Positions 12,507 through 21,811 of a DNA stretch of 64,000 bases are shown here, piece after piece. Under the pieces are notes generated by a model. The model had not been told where the DNA came from. It worked only from the letters and a program-made list of their open reading frames with translations, and did no database searches. Numbering within the stretch: the stretch's first letter is position 1; the number at the start of each line of letters is the position of its first letter. Made by a program: the position numbers and the translations under genes. Source of the stretch: Malania oleifera (lineage: Eukaryota > Streptophyta > Magnoliopsida > Santalales > Ximeniaceae). The DNA is taken from the NCBI RefSeq assembly GCF_029873635.1, contig NC_080428.1, positions 62,111,957-62,175,956 on the forward strand, read 5' to 3'.

Positions 12507-13734
12507 GAAGACGCAAAAGCAATGGGTGTCCTATAAAATTTCTCACTCTTCCCTGTGCTTAATTGCTGGGAAAATGGAATTGTTATATCAACTATAATGC
12601 TCAATTATCTTCTTATGAGCTCAATCTTCTGAATTGGCTTTTGGGTTTTTCTAAAGAGTTGAAACAGCAGAAAAATGAAAATTTTAAAATTCTCTATTGT
12701 TCTCCTGCCTAGTATTTTTGGCAGCCAAACATAGAGAAGTAGCTTTTCTTTTTGTCTTTTCTGTTATGTTTGAGTTTTCTCAGCCACCAGTCAGAGGACT
12801 AACACCCTCATCAAATTCAGGGTAATTTTCTAGGAAAGCATGCTATTTCCTTTCAAGACTCAATTGCTATTGCTAGCTATCTCACTAAAAAGTAAAAAAC
12901 ATTTATAAAGCAGAAAAGGGCCAGATTTTTTTTTTTGGTTCCAAGAGGAAAATTTTCGCCGTGGACAAGCGAAAAATCCGAACGAAACTGAAATTTTCGA
13001 TCTTCAGAGCATGCGTCCAAAACATGAGAAAACGCTGGAAATGAAACGAAAATCCAGCAAGAAAACCCCAAGAGGATATCCATCTATGAGCAATCTTTGG
13101 CATTCCCCTTCCCCATAATCCATAGAGCCAAAACCAGAGCCAAAACCAAAACCAAAACCAAAAACAAAAACCCTCCGGCCAACTCTTCGAGCTATCAAAA
13201 TCAAATAATATGAAAAACTAGAAGAAATTTCAACAATCCTCAATCTCTCAAGTGCCAAACATGCGATAGGATAAATGCAACACATCGATCGAAAGCAAGA
13301 AAGCAATTAATAAACGGCCTTAATTAATTAAAAGACAAAATAATCGAAATGACGGACCTGGCGGTGGGCTCGAGATGCCGAACGAGTCCGGGAGGGGATT
13401 CGGAGAGAAGAACAGAGACCGGCGATTGCAGCGCAAAGGAAGGACGCGAGAGATTCTCCTCGTTACATAGGAAATAGAGCACGTCTACCATACAAACTTT
13501 GCCTATGCATCGGCAATCCTTCTCCTCCTCCTCTTCGAAATTATTGGCGGCGATCAACCCGATCTTTGTCGCCTTAAACGCGTGGTCGCAGCTCCACACG
13601 CTCACAAAGCTCTCGCCGGACCTCTTCAGGACCGACACGGCGTCGCCGACGGTGGCGGAGACGGGCAGCGACCTCAGCGCCGGCTTCCCAAGGCATACGT
13701 CGGACACCTCATGCGCCAACAGACTCACTGCCAT
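11414..13734 (-). CDS. CBSX5: CBS-domain protein, CBSX5-like (2 exons)
   Basis: Exon 1 is 13734-13358 and exon 2 is 12263-11414 on the minus strand; the 1094-bp intron is GT-AG and the join is in frame, giving 408 residues. The start at 13734 gives MAVSLLAHEVSDVCLGKPAL, the typical plant CBSX5/CBSX6 opening. An in-frame ATG at 13833 would only add a Ser/Leu-rich tract read from the (GA)n repeat in the leader, so I reject it. CBS motifs are recognisable in exon 1 (about residues 20-120) and in exon 2 (about 205-300 and 355-402, the last containing VNYVWVVEEDYSLAGIVTF). A Ser-rich acidic linker, SVSSLSSCSSSDEEFG, lies around 319-334. CBS pairs bind adenosyl ligands and regulate partners; several plant CBSX proteins modulate thioredoxins, but that is not shown for this branch. 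The length is close to the family norm and the gene looks intact. Confidence 0.88.
12458..12500. repeat. (TA)n microsatellite in the CBSX5-like intron
   Basis: About 20 TA repeats followed by ACACAC, inside the intron near its acceptor side. Confidence 0.9.
13127..13170. repeat. (CCAAAA)n hexamer array in the intron
   Basis: Several near-perfect CCAAAA units within the intron of the CBS gene, about 190-230 bp from the exon 1 donor. On the transcribed strand this is a (TTTTGG)n tract. Confidence 0.8.
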
Positions 13735-13752
13735 GCACAAATCAACGCACGC

Positions 13753-13758
<6 letters not shown>

Positions 13759-13786
<28 letters not shown>
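13759..13786. repeat. (GA)n microsatellite in the 5' leader of CBSX5-like gene
   Basis: A GA run directly upstream of the start codon. On the sense (minus) strand it is a (CT)n tract in the leader. Plant leaders often carry such CT tracts, and it explains the Ser/Leu-rich false N-terminal extension. Confidence 0.85.
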
Positions 13787-13791
<5 letters not shown>

Positions 13792-13839
13792 ATTGGCTAG
13801 AGAGACGGAGACAAAGGTCTGGAAGTATGTCAATGGCGG

Positions 13840-13965
13840 TGTTAGAAATGAACGGGGGATGAGCGAGAATTTATAAGGGCAGTTACGGGGAATAGCCGGT
13901 CGTCGTTGTTAAAATTTATGCGGCCAGTTACCGAAAATAGCCCGTCGTCGTCTTTGTGACAGATC
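13840..13965 (-). promoter_or_regulatory. Core promoter of the CBSX5-like gene
   Basis: On the minus strand TATAAATT is seen at about 13870-13877, roughly 135-145 bp before the start codon, a suitable TATA box for a leader of about 100 bp. Just upstream, CAGTTACGGGGAATAGCC with GTCGTCGT (from 13881) is repeated with a few changes from about 13925. Two such copies about 45 bp apart next to the TATA box look like duplicated cis-elements. Confidence 0.5.
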
Positions 13966-13970
13966 TTGTC

Positions 13971-14795
13971 ACAGCTATGCTAACAGTTCTCCCGTACATT
14001 TTGTGCTTATCCGAGCGGGTGCGAAATGGACTTGTACTCGCTTCCACATATTTTTTTTTATTTCCTTTTTATTAATATTTATTCATACTAACAGCCCCCC
14101 GACTCTTGTATCAAATTTTAAAATAAAATTTTTCATTAATTATATAATTACGTTTTAAAAAATTATTCAATGAGGACCACACAATCAATTTTAATAAGTC
14201 CTTGTATTTCTTTTTATAGAAATTTTACAAGCATTTAAACCATATAAAAATTCAAATGCAATTTTTATAATTTAGAATTAACACTCAGTAAGGATTTTGG
14301 GTGTTTGTGAATTGAGAGTCAAAATTCTGTATGTTTAATTTGAAAAATTAGATGTGCGAAAATGAAATAGAATGAAATTTTGAATAAAGTGTATGAAAAC
14401 ATAATTAATAAATTTATTTTATTTTATTTTATTACGTTCAATTCTTTTATATCAAACATATAATTAAATAATAATTTTTAAAATATTACCTTTTAATAAA
14501 ACTGCAAGAATTAAGATTTTTTAGAATTTTTCAAAGTTAAATCAATATGATGCGTGTCATTTATTTCTGAAAACTAAAGATTAACAAGTTCAAAATGAAA
14601 ATTATAATAAATATATGTTTCAGTTTCTTTCGTAAATCTTCTTATCAAATTAAAATACTAATAAAAAATGGATGAAAATATCAAACATTTGGAACCTTTA
14701 AATTCAAAGAACCCATTTGAAAACAAAGTAGAATATTCAATTGGCCAACGACAATTAGTTTGTTTATAATTTAAAGTCACAAATTAATATTAAAA
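13971..14795. other. Intergenic DNA, no gene seen
   Basis: AT-rich sequence upstream of the CBSX5-like gene. No coding or RNA feature was recognised. Confidence 0.55.
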
Positions 14796-14799
14796 TTCT

Positions 14800-16085
14800 A
14801 CTTGAAGTCTATAAAAAAGACACTGATCTTTCCTAAAGTTTTAAAAATTCTAAAGATCTCTCATCATATTTTAAAAAATTCAGGGATTTCTTCTGAAATT
14901 TTCTTCAGAGATTTGTCAAAAAGATATAAACATTCTCACATATTTTGTGAGACAAGTCTTTTGAGAAGAGATTTATGTCTTTTTAAAAAATGCCAAGAGA
15001 GGTTTATGACATTTTTGAAATTTCAGGAAATGTCAACGAAAATTTTAAAACGTCAAGAGAAATTTTTTTCTTTTTACCAACCTTCAAAGGAGTTGAGTGT
15101 CTTCTACCCAAATTTAAAATGTCGAAAAAGGCCCATGTTTCTACTTTTTTTTTATGTGTGATGTTAATATTGGCGTATGATTAAAAATAATTTAAAATAA
15201 AAAGTTGTGAATTAAAATAAAAGTGACAAAATGGACATCATCTTAAAAAATTAGAACTATATTTGAAATTAGAGGTGTTAATAATTCAATTACACTAATT
15301 GTTTTGTCCAAAATATATTAGTCAATAAGAGGAAGTCAAAACCTAGTCATCACTCCCCAAGTCAGACCTTTTGACGAGAGCAATCAACTCCAACCCAATA
15401 AAGAGGGGGAGAGATCCACGCTGGCACCTTAAACGCTCGGAGTGATACACACGGGCACTTTATGACCCGGGAGTGATTCACGCCCCCGCGTCATAAAGAC
15501 AATTCAACTCAAAGGTCAATTCTAACCACTATAAGAAGGGACACGGGGAAGAGGTCAAAGTAAGTCATTCAACACCCATTCTTACTTAGGTATCGAAGCG
15601 ATCCCCCAGAGTACATCCCGGATCCTCAAAGTCTTTCTTCTTTTTCCCTTTTTCAGGTCAACGGAAGTCGGAGAGCAGTCCCGCTGGTCACCGCCGATTT
15701 TATCTCACAACACTAACAAAATGAACTCCTTTTTAAAGAATGATAAGATATAAGATCATTTTTCAAGAATAAAATTTAAAAAATTAAAATTAAAAAGGTA
15801 AAAGACACTAACTTCCATTGAGATTTAGCAAAAAGATAATGACCTTCATCGAGATTTCAAAAATTTAAGAACCTCATTTGAAATTTCAAAAATTTAAATG
15901 ACCTCACTTGAGGTTTGCTAAAAAGATAAGAACTTTTCCTCGAAAAGATAAGTTTTTTAAAGGGAGATTTGTGTTTTTTTGATAAATTTCATGAGAGGTT
16001 TGTGACATTTTTGAAATCTAATGAGATGACTCTATCTTTTTTGTCAAACTTTAGGAAATGTGAGTATCTTTTGTCTAAAATAAAA
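14800..16085. repeat. Degenerate dispersed repeat region, split by a solo LTR
   Basis: Two stretches (about 14800-15170 and 15780-16085) share variants of ATGACATTTTTGAAATTT, GTCAAA and AGATTTGTG phrases repeated at short intervals. The same degenerate sentence-like repeat therefore lies on both sides of the solo LTR at 15300-15712. The 119-codon frame at 14802-15161 falls inside it and has no domain. The origin of the repeat is unknown; it may be the interior of a non-autonomous DNA element. Confidence 0.4.
15300..15712 (+). mobile_element. Solo LTR
   Basis: A 413-bp segment beginning TGTTTTGTCC and ending CTCACAACA (TG...CA), flanked by CTAAT and CTAAC, a 5-bp target duplication with one mismatch. 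It is richer in GC than its surroundings and contains an ACTATAAGAAGG TATA-like box near 15530 followed by a C/T-rich leader-like stretch, the usual order of an LTR. No internal region is attached. The family is not assigned; the style resembles Gypsy LTRs. Confidence 0.55.
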
Positions 16086-17495
16086 ATAATTGAGATAAAT
16101 AGCTCTCCATACTTTGGAAATTATATAATATATTTGTAACATGATTAGTAAAACAATATAAAAATTCATAATTTTAAAACAATTATTAATTATTCCAATA
16201 TGTTCGTCAATTTTTTTTGCAAAATTATTTCTTAGAAAAACTTTTTACATTTTTATAAACTTACAAAATACTTGTAATTCAATGTCAATTTCAATCTAAA
16301 ATTCCAGTTGACAAATTTTAATCTCATTAAATTGATAAAGCACAATTAAATTTTTTAAAATGCTTATAAATATTTTAAAAATTTATCATAAAAACCACAA
16401 TCTAAAAAAATCAAAGTCGAAATAAATAATTACCAATTATAAATATATGGTCACATTCAAAAATGAGACCAATGATTTTTAAATGTCACCAAAAAACTTA
16501 AATATTTATAGTCGAAGTAGGTGGATGGTTTCGGGTGGTTTATGTTGACTTTGAATTGATCAAAAATCACTTAATAAATTATTACGTAAATTGAAATACA
16601 GTCTATTTTGATTGTTGTCCATTTATGGTAAAATGTTTAAGGAGATTTAGAAACCCAATTTAATTGAAACGTTTTTTTTACTCAAACCATTTCTTATTAA
16701 TTATTTAGAAATTCAAATTTAAAGTTTTAAATTTACAAAAATTTATACCGAATTCATTAAAATTATATATAATTTTTTTTCTAATCTTTAATATTCAAAT
16801 TCAAAATATAAGTTCATGTTTTCTAAACACAACCAATAATAACTTCTAAATTAACTAGGCAAGTGATAAAAAAAAATGCATAAAAACATTAAATATTCAA
16901 CTCAAAACCCGTTTTTTAATTATAAGGTAAACGACACAATCCCAATTTTAAATTTCACATATCATTAACATATTGAACCCAATAAAAGAAAATAAAATCA
17001 AATGAAATGATTTGATAAACTCACCAATACCATTAGAAGGACAAACTTAATAATCCCTCATCAAACGAATAATTAATGATTAACAATATATATAATAAAA
17101 ATAATTAATAGAATTAACTCGATGCGACAGATTAAAATATATTTTAAAAATGAAAATCCACAATTTTCATTTAAATTCCTAAAATGGGTCTCCAATTAAT
17201 GCATGTGAAGTGGGCAATATTTGAGAAGGACGGCCTTTGTCCATTAATCAATAAATTAAATTAGAGCCACCAAACTCTACCTATGGAGGCAGAAGGAGCC
17301 AAGAACTGAATCTTGTGCACAAATCGCTTTTAGCCTTGACAAAGACTTCACCTACGCTTCCACCCATTTCATAATTTTTTTCTTTCTTTCCCAACATCAC
17401 CCCTTTTGCATATATGGCATATGCCAATATTGATGCCATACCCATTTGAAATTTCATTTTTATTTTAAATTTGATAAAAATTTAATTATAATTTT
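16086..17495. other. AT-rich intergenic DNA, no gene seen
   Basis: AT-rich. A less AT-rich stretch around 17160-17440 resembles upstream sequence of a gene but leads into a TRIM, and no exon was found. Confidence 0.5.
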
Positions 17496-17500
17496 AAGCA

Positions 17501-17812
17501 TGTTACAGAACTCATTCTCAAAACTTAAGTGTTAAGGAGAGAGTTAAGAAAATCTTATACTGACTTTGAAATTGCTCACAGAAACGATGTGTGACTAGAC
17601 GGACATTAATACTTCCCCTCGACCTCATGGGGAAAATGAGGCGAGGAAAAGTCCAGCCCATGGAGGAGCTAAGCAGTCTAAGACCCTACTCTGATATCAT
17701 GTTAGATAACTCATCCTCAAAACCTAAATGTTAAAGAGAGAGAGTTAAGAGAATCTTATACTGGTTTTGAAACTGTCCACAGAGACGATGTAGGATTGGA
17801 CGGACATTAATA
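17501..17812 (-). mobile_element. TRIM, copy 2 with exact 5-bp TSD
   Basis: Same family as 6634-6975. Terminal repeats 17501-17611 and 17700-17812 (111 and 113 bp) flank an 88-bp interior. An exact duplication AAGCA lies at 17496-17500 and 17813-17817. The primer-binding-site complement (CTGATATCA, one change from copy 1) abuts the repeat at 17700, giving minus orientation. It is non-coding and mobilised in trans if at all. The shorter interior relative to copy 1 shows length variation within the family. Confidence 0.8.
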
Positions 17813-18149
17813 AAGCAAAAATATATATTAAATGCAAAATATTCCATGAAGCATCACTTTTTAAGTTCAATTAAAATTAGCATTTTTTTTTTTGCATTTT
17901 TAATATGACAATTTATTTATAGAGAATTCAAATTAGAAAATAGTTGTATTTAAATTACATGTGTAATAATTGGGGCTTCTAAAAGATGTTCTAATAGTTA
18001 AAATTTAAAACTTTTATATTAAATGTGTAAGGTTTGAATGGCTATCTTCGGTTGTGTATACCTGAAGTTAGCCGGATTTGACTAATAAAAAAAAAGTTAC
18101 ACATGTATCATGTTTGACTATCTAAATATTAGTTCATTAATAAAACATG

Positions 18150-18525
18150 TATACCCCAGGCATGACGCGATGGAAAGACATCAGCACATAAGAAAGAGCA
18201 TCAGAGGTTCAATTCCAAATAAATACAATGTGGATGATAAGAATTTACTCTGTGAGTCAGTAGGGACCGTGGATGGTGAGAGTTTTCTGTGACCCAGCGG
18301 AGACCGTGGATGGTAATAGAGATTTGTCCCGGGGATCGGGTTGGCCGAACGTCCAACTGTTGCACGGAAGTCGTGTCTGCATTCCGAACTTTACCTGATC
18401 AGTGATACCTAGGGGGAGAACGCTAATCCATAAGTTTGGTGCCGCACTAGGGGGTCTGAAGGGCTTGTTGGTGGCTGGAATTCCTATGTAATAAAATAAA
18501 TAAATAAATAAATAAAAAATAACAC
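18150..18525 (+). mobile_element. tRNA-derived SINE-like element
   Basis: A B-box-like GGTTCAATTCC lies at about 18209-18219. It is preceded by a poor A-box candidate and followed by about 270 bp of unique body and an (AATA)n tail at 18490-18525. ACATGT-containing flanks (AAAACATGT before, AACACATGT after) could be a weak target duplication. The body is more GC-rich than the surroundings. It is a different SINE family from the two copies that follow. Boundaries are approximate. Confidence 0.45.
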
Positions 18526-18591
18526 ATGTGTAGTAAAAAATGTATTTTGTAACTAAAGTATGTTTTAATTAACATAAATGTAATATGACTA

Positions 18592-18740
18592 ACGCTTAGC
18601 CGGACTTGCTCAAGTGGTAAGAGCGTACTTGTGACTTTGGTGACCTCAAGGTCACAGGTTCAATTCCTCACTTGTGATTTGCACGGTGGATTACGAGTGG
18701 TGCATTAATGGGCAATTGGAGTTCCCACATCATAAAAAAA
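18592..18740 (+). mobile_element. tRNA-derived SINE with 16-bp TSD
   Basis: About 149 bp with an A-box-like TTGCTCAAGTGG at 18606-18617 and a B box GGTTCAATTCC at 18657-18667, then a short body and an A-rich tail. The flanks AAATGTAATATGACTA (18576-18591) and AAATGTAACATGACTA (18741-18756) match at 15 of 16 positions, a classic LINE-mobilised target duplication. It is not a functional tRNA gene: the acceptor and anticodon arms do not pair as a cloverleaf. Confidence 0.75.
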
Positions 18741-18763
18741 AAATGTAACATGACTATTTCATA

Positions 18764-18935
18764 ACATAGCTAGCCAGCCAGCTTATGTGGTAAAAGCGAC
18801 TTGTGACTTTGGTGACTCTAGGGTCATGAGTTCAATTCCCCCTTCAAATATTATGCCGGTGCATTACCAGAGGTGCGTCAATGGACAAGCAACTTTCACC
18901 CTCCTGGGTTGTTATTGAAAAAACAAAAAATATAT
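18764..18935 (+). mobile_element. Second tRNA-SINE, same family, with duplicated tail
   Basis: A-box-like AGCTTATGTGG near 18780-18790 and B-box-like GTTCAATTCC near 18830-18839 are laid out as in the copy at 18592. It ends in an A-rich/TA tail. The sequence ATGACTAT occurs on both sides, so it may have inserted into the target duplication of the previous SINE. Its 3' part is included in the tandem duplication at 18870-19121. Confidence 0.6.
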
Positions 18936-19121
18936 ATATGACTATCTTGCACATGTATTGTGAGTTTGTCTAGTGACCAATTAATTATAATGCATTTTCT
19001 GAGGTGCGTCAATGGACAAGCAACTTGGGTTGTTATTGAAAAAACAAAAAATATATATATGACTATCTTGCACATGTATTGTGAGTTTGTCTAGTGACCA
19101 ATTAATTATAATGCATTTTCT
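18870..19121. repeat. Tandem duplication (131 + 121 bp)
   Basis: Unit 1 is 18870-19000 and unit 2 is 19001-19121. The units start GAGGTGCGTCAATGGACAAG and are nearly identical, except that a 10-bp block TCACCCTCCT is present only in unit 1. The duplication covers the SINE 3' end and about 65 bp of flank, so it arose after SINE insertion and is recent. Confidence 0.85.
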
Positions 19122-19955
19122 TCATAGTGTGGAAATTAATTCACATATGATTTTTGACTGTGACCATGCATATTAAATGGTCCACCCATTGATGGACACA
19201 GGCTGTTGCCACAAATGCATAATACTTCCAAGCACTTGTTGGATCAAAATACTCCACACATTTATTTCCAATCACTTTCTTTGAGGAAGAAAATCTCACC
19301 TTATCTTGAAAAGTCAAGCACTCTAAATTATTTTTTAAATGAAAACATTATTATATTTTATAGGTAAGATAAAAATATCTCTAAAAACTAAATTCAATAA
19401 AAATAATTGGATAAAATATAAAGTTTTGAACTGCAAAAAATCCATTTGATTGAGAATGGTAATATAAATGATAAATAGGAGGTTCCTAAAAAATTAAATA
19501 GGTAAATTATTCTTACATCTTTTCAAATCATAGTGAATGTATAATATTATATAGATAAATAATAAACCAGCTTCTAAAAGATACATTTTAGAAATAAAAC
19601 CATAAATCTATAAATTAAATACCCCTTAAATAATATATTTTAAATTTATTTAAGATCTTAAAATTTAGTAATTGATGATCAAAGAAATAAAAAATAAAGG
19701 CACAAGTTAGAAATTGCAATAGACTTGTCGATGTTTTCTTCAGGAAACGATACCTCATTTTGTTCGGGACTTATATAACACAAATTGGACAATATTCATT
19801 AATGTAATAAAGTGAAAAAAAATACAAGAAAAATAAAAATACAGAGAAAATTGAATTTTTGTATTGAAAATAAAAAAATAAAAAAAGTAGAAAGGAAACA
19901 AAACAAAATAAAAAAATGGATTGGATTCTCCATGCTTGCACGTGCACATAAACAT
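19122..19955. other. AT-rich intergenic DNA, no gene seen
   Basis: AT-rich, with no convincing frame, RNA gene or element boundary. Confidence 0.5.
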
Positions 19956-19959
19956 GATT

Positions 19960-21563
19960 AAAAAATAATTGGTTACTTAAGTTTGATTGAACAATTTAAA
20001 TTGATTAATTAACTTAATTAATAAATTAGTTTTAAATTTGATTGATCAATTTAAATTTTATTAATCAGTCAAATTTAAGTCAGAATTTAGAAACAGACCT
20101 ATATATAGAAGATTTCAAAAAGGTAGAGGGACGCAAACACAAAGCCAAAAATTGAGATTCAGAATGAGTAAAGAAAAGAATTGTTTGTTGAGAATTTTGA
20201 GAATAAATTGTGAGGATCAAACAGAAGAGTTGGAGAGCTTGAGGTTCAAAGGAGAGAAGCATAAAGATTAAAGGAAAGGTGATTCAGAGGGCAGCAGCAG
20301 TAGTGGAAGAGTTCAAGAAGGTTCGGATAATAAGAAGAATTGTGGAACGAAGAATTTAAAACAGGTTAGTAGTTAATTTTGCACTGTTTTACTTTAATTT
20401 TTTTAGCAAATGTTGAGTTTCAAATTTTGTAGGTAGTGTTTTAATATAGTAGAAAATAATTTCTTTCTTCATAATATATATAAAAAAATTTAAGTATTTG
20501 ACTCGAATTTAGAATGTCCAGATCCAAAATGTTGACCCTAATCCAAATACTCATATGTAGATACATTAATCCGTATTTGAATCACGTTTTGCCACGTGAC
20601 GAGTGACATCATACTAATGTCACCATATATATAAACAGTGCCACGTATCACCATTATTGGCTGACACGTGACTGGCCATTTTTACCAATCGGTCGTTGAC
20701 CCGATTGGACTAGTCTAACTTTTTTGAACCGCAAGTTCATTTATTTAATTTTAAAATTGATTTTCAATTTTTAAAAGTTGGAAAAGAGGTAAAAAAAAAA
20801 AATCAGGAAAAAATTTTAAAAATATATTTTTAAAAAATAAAAATACATAAAAAAATGTTTGAGTTATTTTGTCTCTAATAAATGGAAAAATAAAAATATC
20901 AAAAATGAAGGAAAAACCTTTAAAATCCATAAAATTGCAAAACAATGTTGGAAAATTTTTAAGAAATTTTTTTTAAAAAAAAGTGAAAAATTCTGGGAAT
21001 GTTTTGAAGACTCTTTTTTTTTTTTTTTTATCAAATTTAATGAATTTATTACTTGTATATATTTTATTATTGTGTGTACACGTTCTAATAATTAAACAAA
21101 TGGTAAAAAGATATTTCAAGTCTCTTATATATTAGTTCCAAGAGGGGAGTTTATCTAATAAGATTTCCTCCTTTTAAGGTCTTATTAGACATTCTCAAAA
21201 TCACACTTTATTTTACATTTTCTTTAAAAATTTTAAATATTTATTTACTTTTCAAAGAAGTTAATTAAAGACCATTAGATTCAATTTAGAGATAATTCAT
21301 AATTAATTAGACACCGTTTTTAGAACAAATATGTAGGGGGTGCTAGTACCTTCCCTCACATAACTGAAACCTTGATCCCAATTCTGGTAAATGTAGACCG
21401 AGATTATTAATCTTTGGTCTATGATTAGTTTAGAGACCAATCAACAAGTAATAATTTGATGAGCTAACTACACTTCGAAAAATAACAGGTTAGTAGCGAT
21501 TCCATCAAACTTTCAATATTATTATTTCTCGCCATTCTAGACCTTTTTCCAAAATGTTGTGAC
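19960..21563 (+). mobile_element. Tat/Ogre-like Gypsy 5' LTR remnant (left edge uncertain)
   Basis: The right edge is set by GTGACA directly before TTTGGCGACTCCGCTGAGGA, the primer-binding-site phrase seen in Tat/Ogre Gypsy elements. The preceding phrase GGGGGTGCTAGTACCTTCCC (about 21337-21356) with CTCACATAACTGAAACC is also characteristic of the LTR 3' part in that group. TATA candidates occur near 20100 and 20628. The left edge is a guess, since no TG terminus with matching duplication was found. The element looks broken: after about 200 bp of leader it is replaced by a Copia fragment. Confidence 0.45.
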
Positions 21564-21566
21564 AGT

Positions 21567-21590
21567 TTGGCGACTCCGCTGAGGACTTAA
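21567..21590 (+). other. Primer-binding site of Tat/Ogre-like element
   Basis: TTTGGCGACTCCGCTGAGGA closely resembles the tRNA-Arg-type primer-binding site described for Ogre/Tat elements and sits just after the LTR end. The following 200 bp are leader-like and non-coding. Confidence 0.5.
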
Positions 21591-21811
21591 AGAGTCGAGC
21601 CATTAATTAATTATGAATTATCCCTGATATGAATTTAATGATATTTTTTATTACTCCATGATATTTTACATGCGAGTACGAATAATTGTTATGTATTTGT
21701 GAATATTTTACCTGTGTATATAACTCTTATATGTATGTTATGAATGAATTAAAAAGTATATGCAACGTGTGATGATATGTTGGATTAGGGTATAGGCCTT
21801 TAAATCTATCT

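Noticed and set aside
13735-13833. Upstream in-frame ATG for the CBSX5-like protein
   Set aside because: The extension is translated mainly from the (GA)n leader repeat, and the family starts at MAVSLLAHE-type sequence.
14802-15161. 119-codon Lys/Phe-rich frame
   Set aside because: Lies in a degenerate dispersed repeat that recurs at 15780-16085; low complexity and no domain.
18592-18670. Functional tRNA gene
   Set aside because: A- and B-box motifs are present, but no cloverleaf forms, and an A-rich tail with target duplication shows a SINE.
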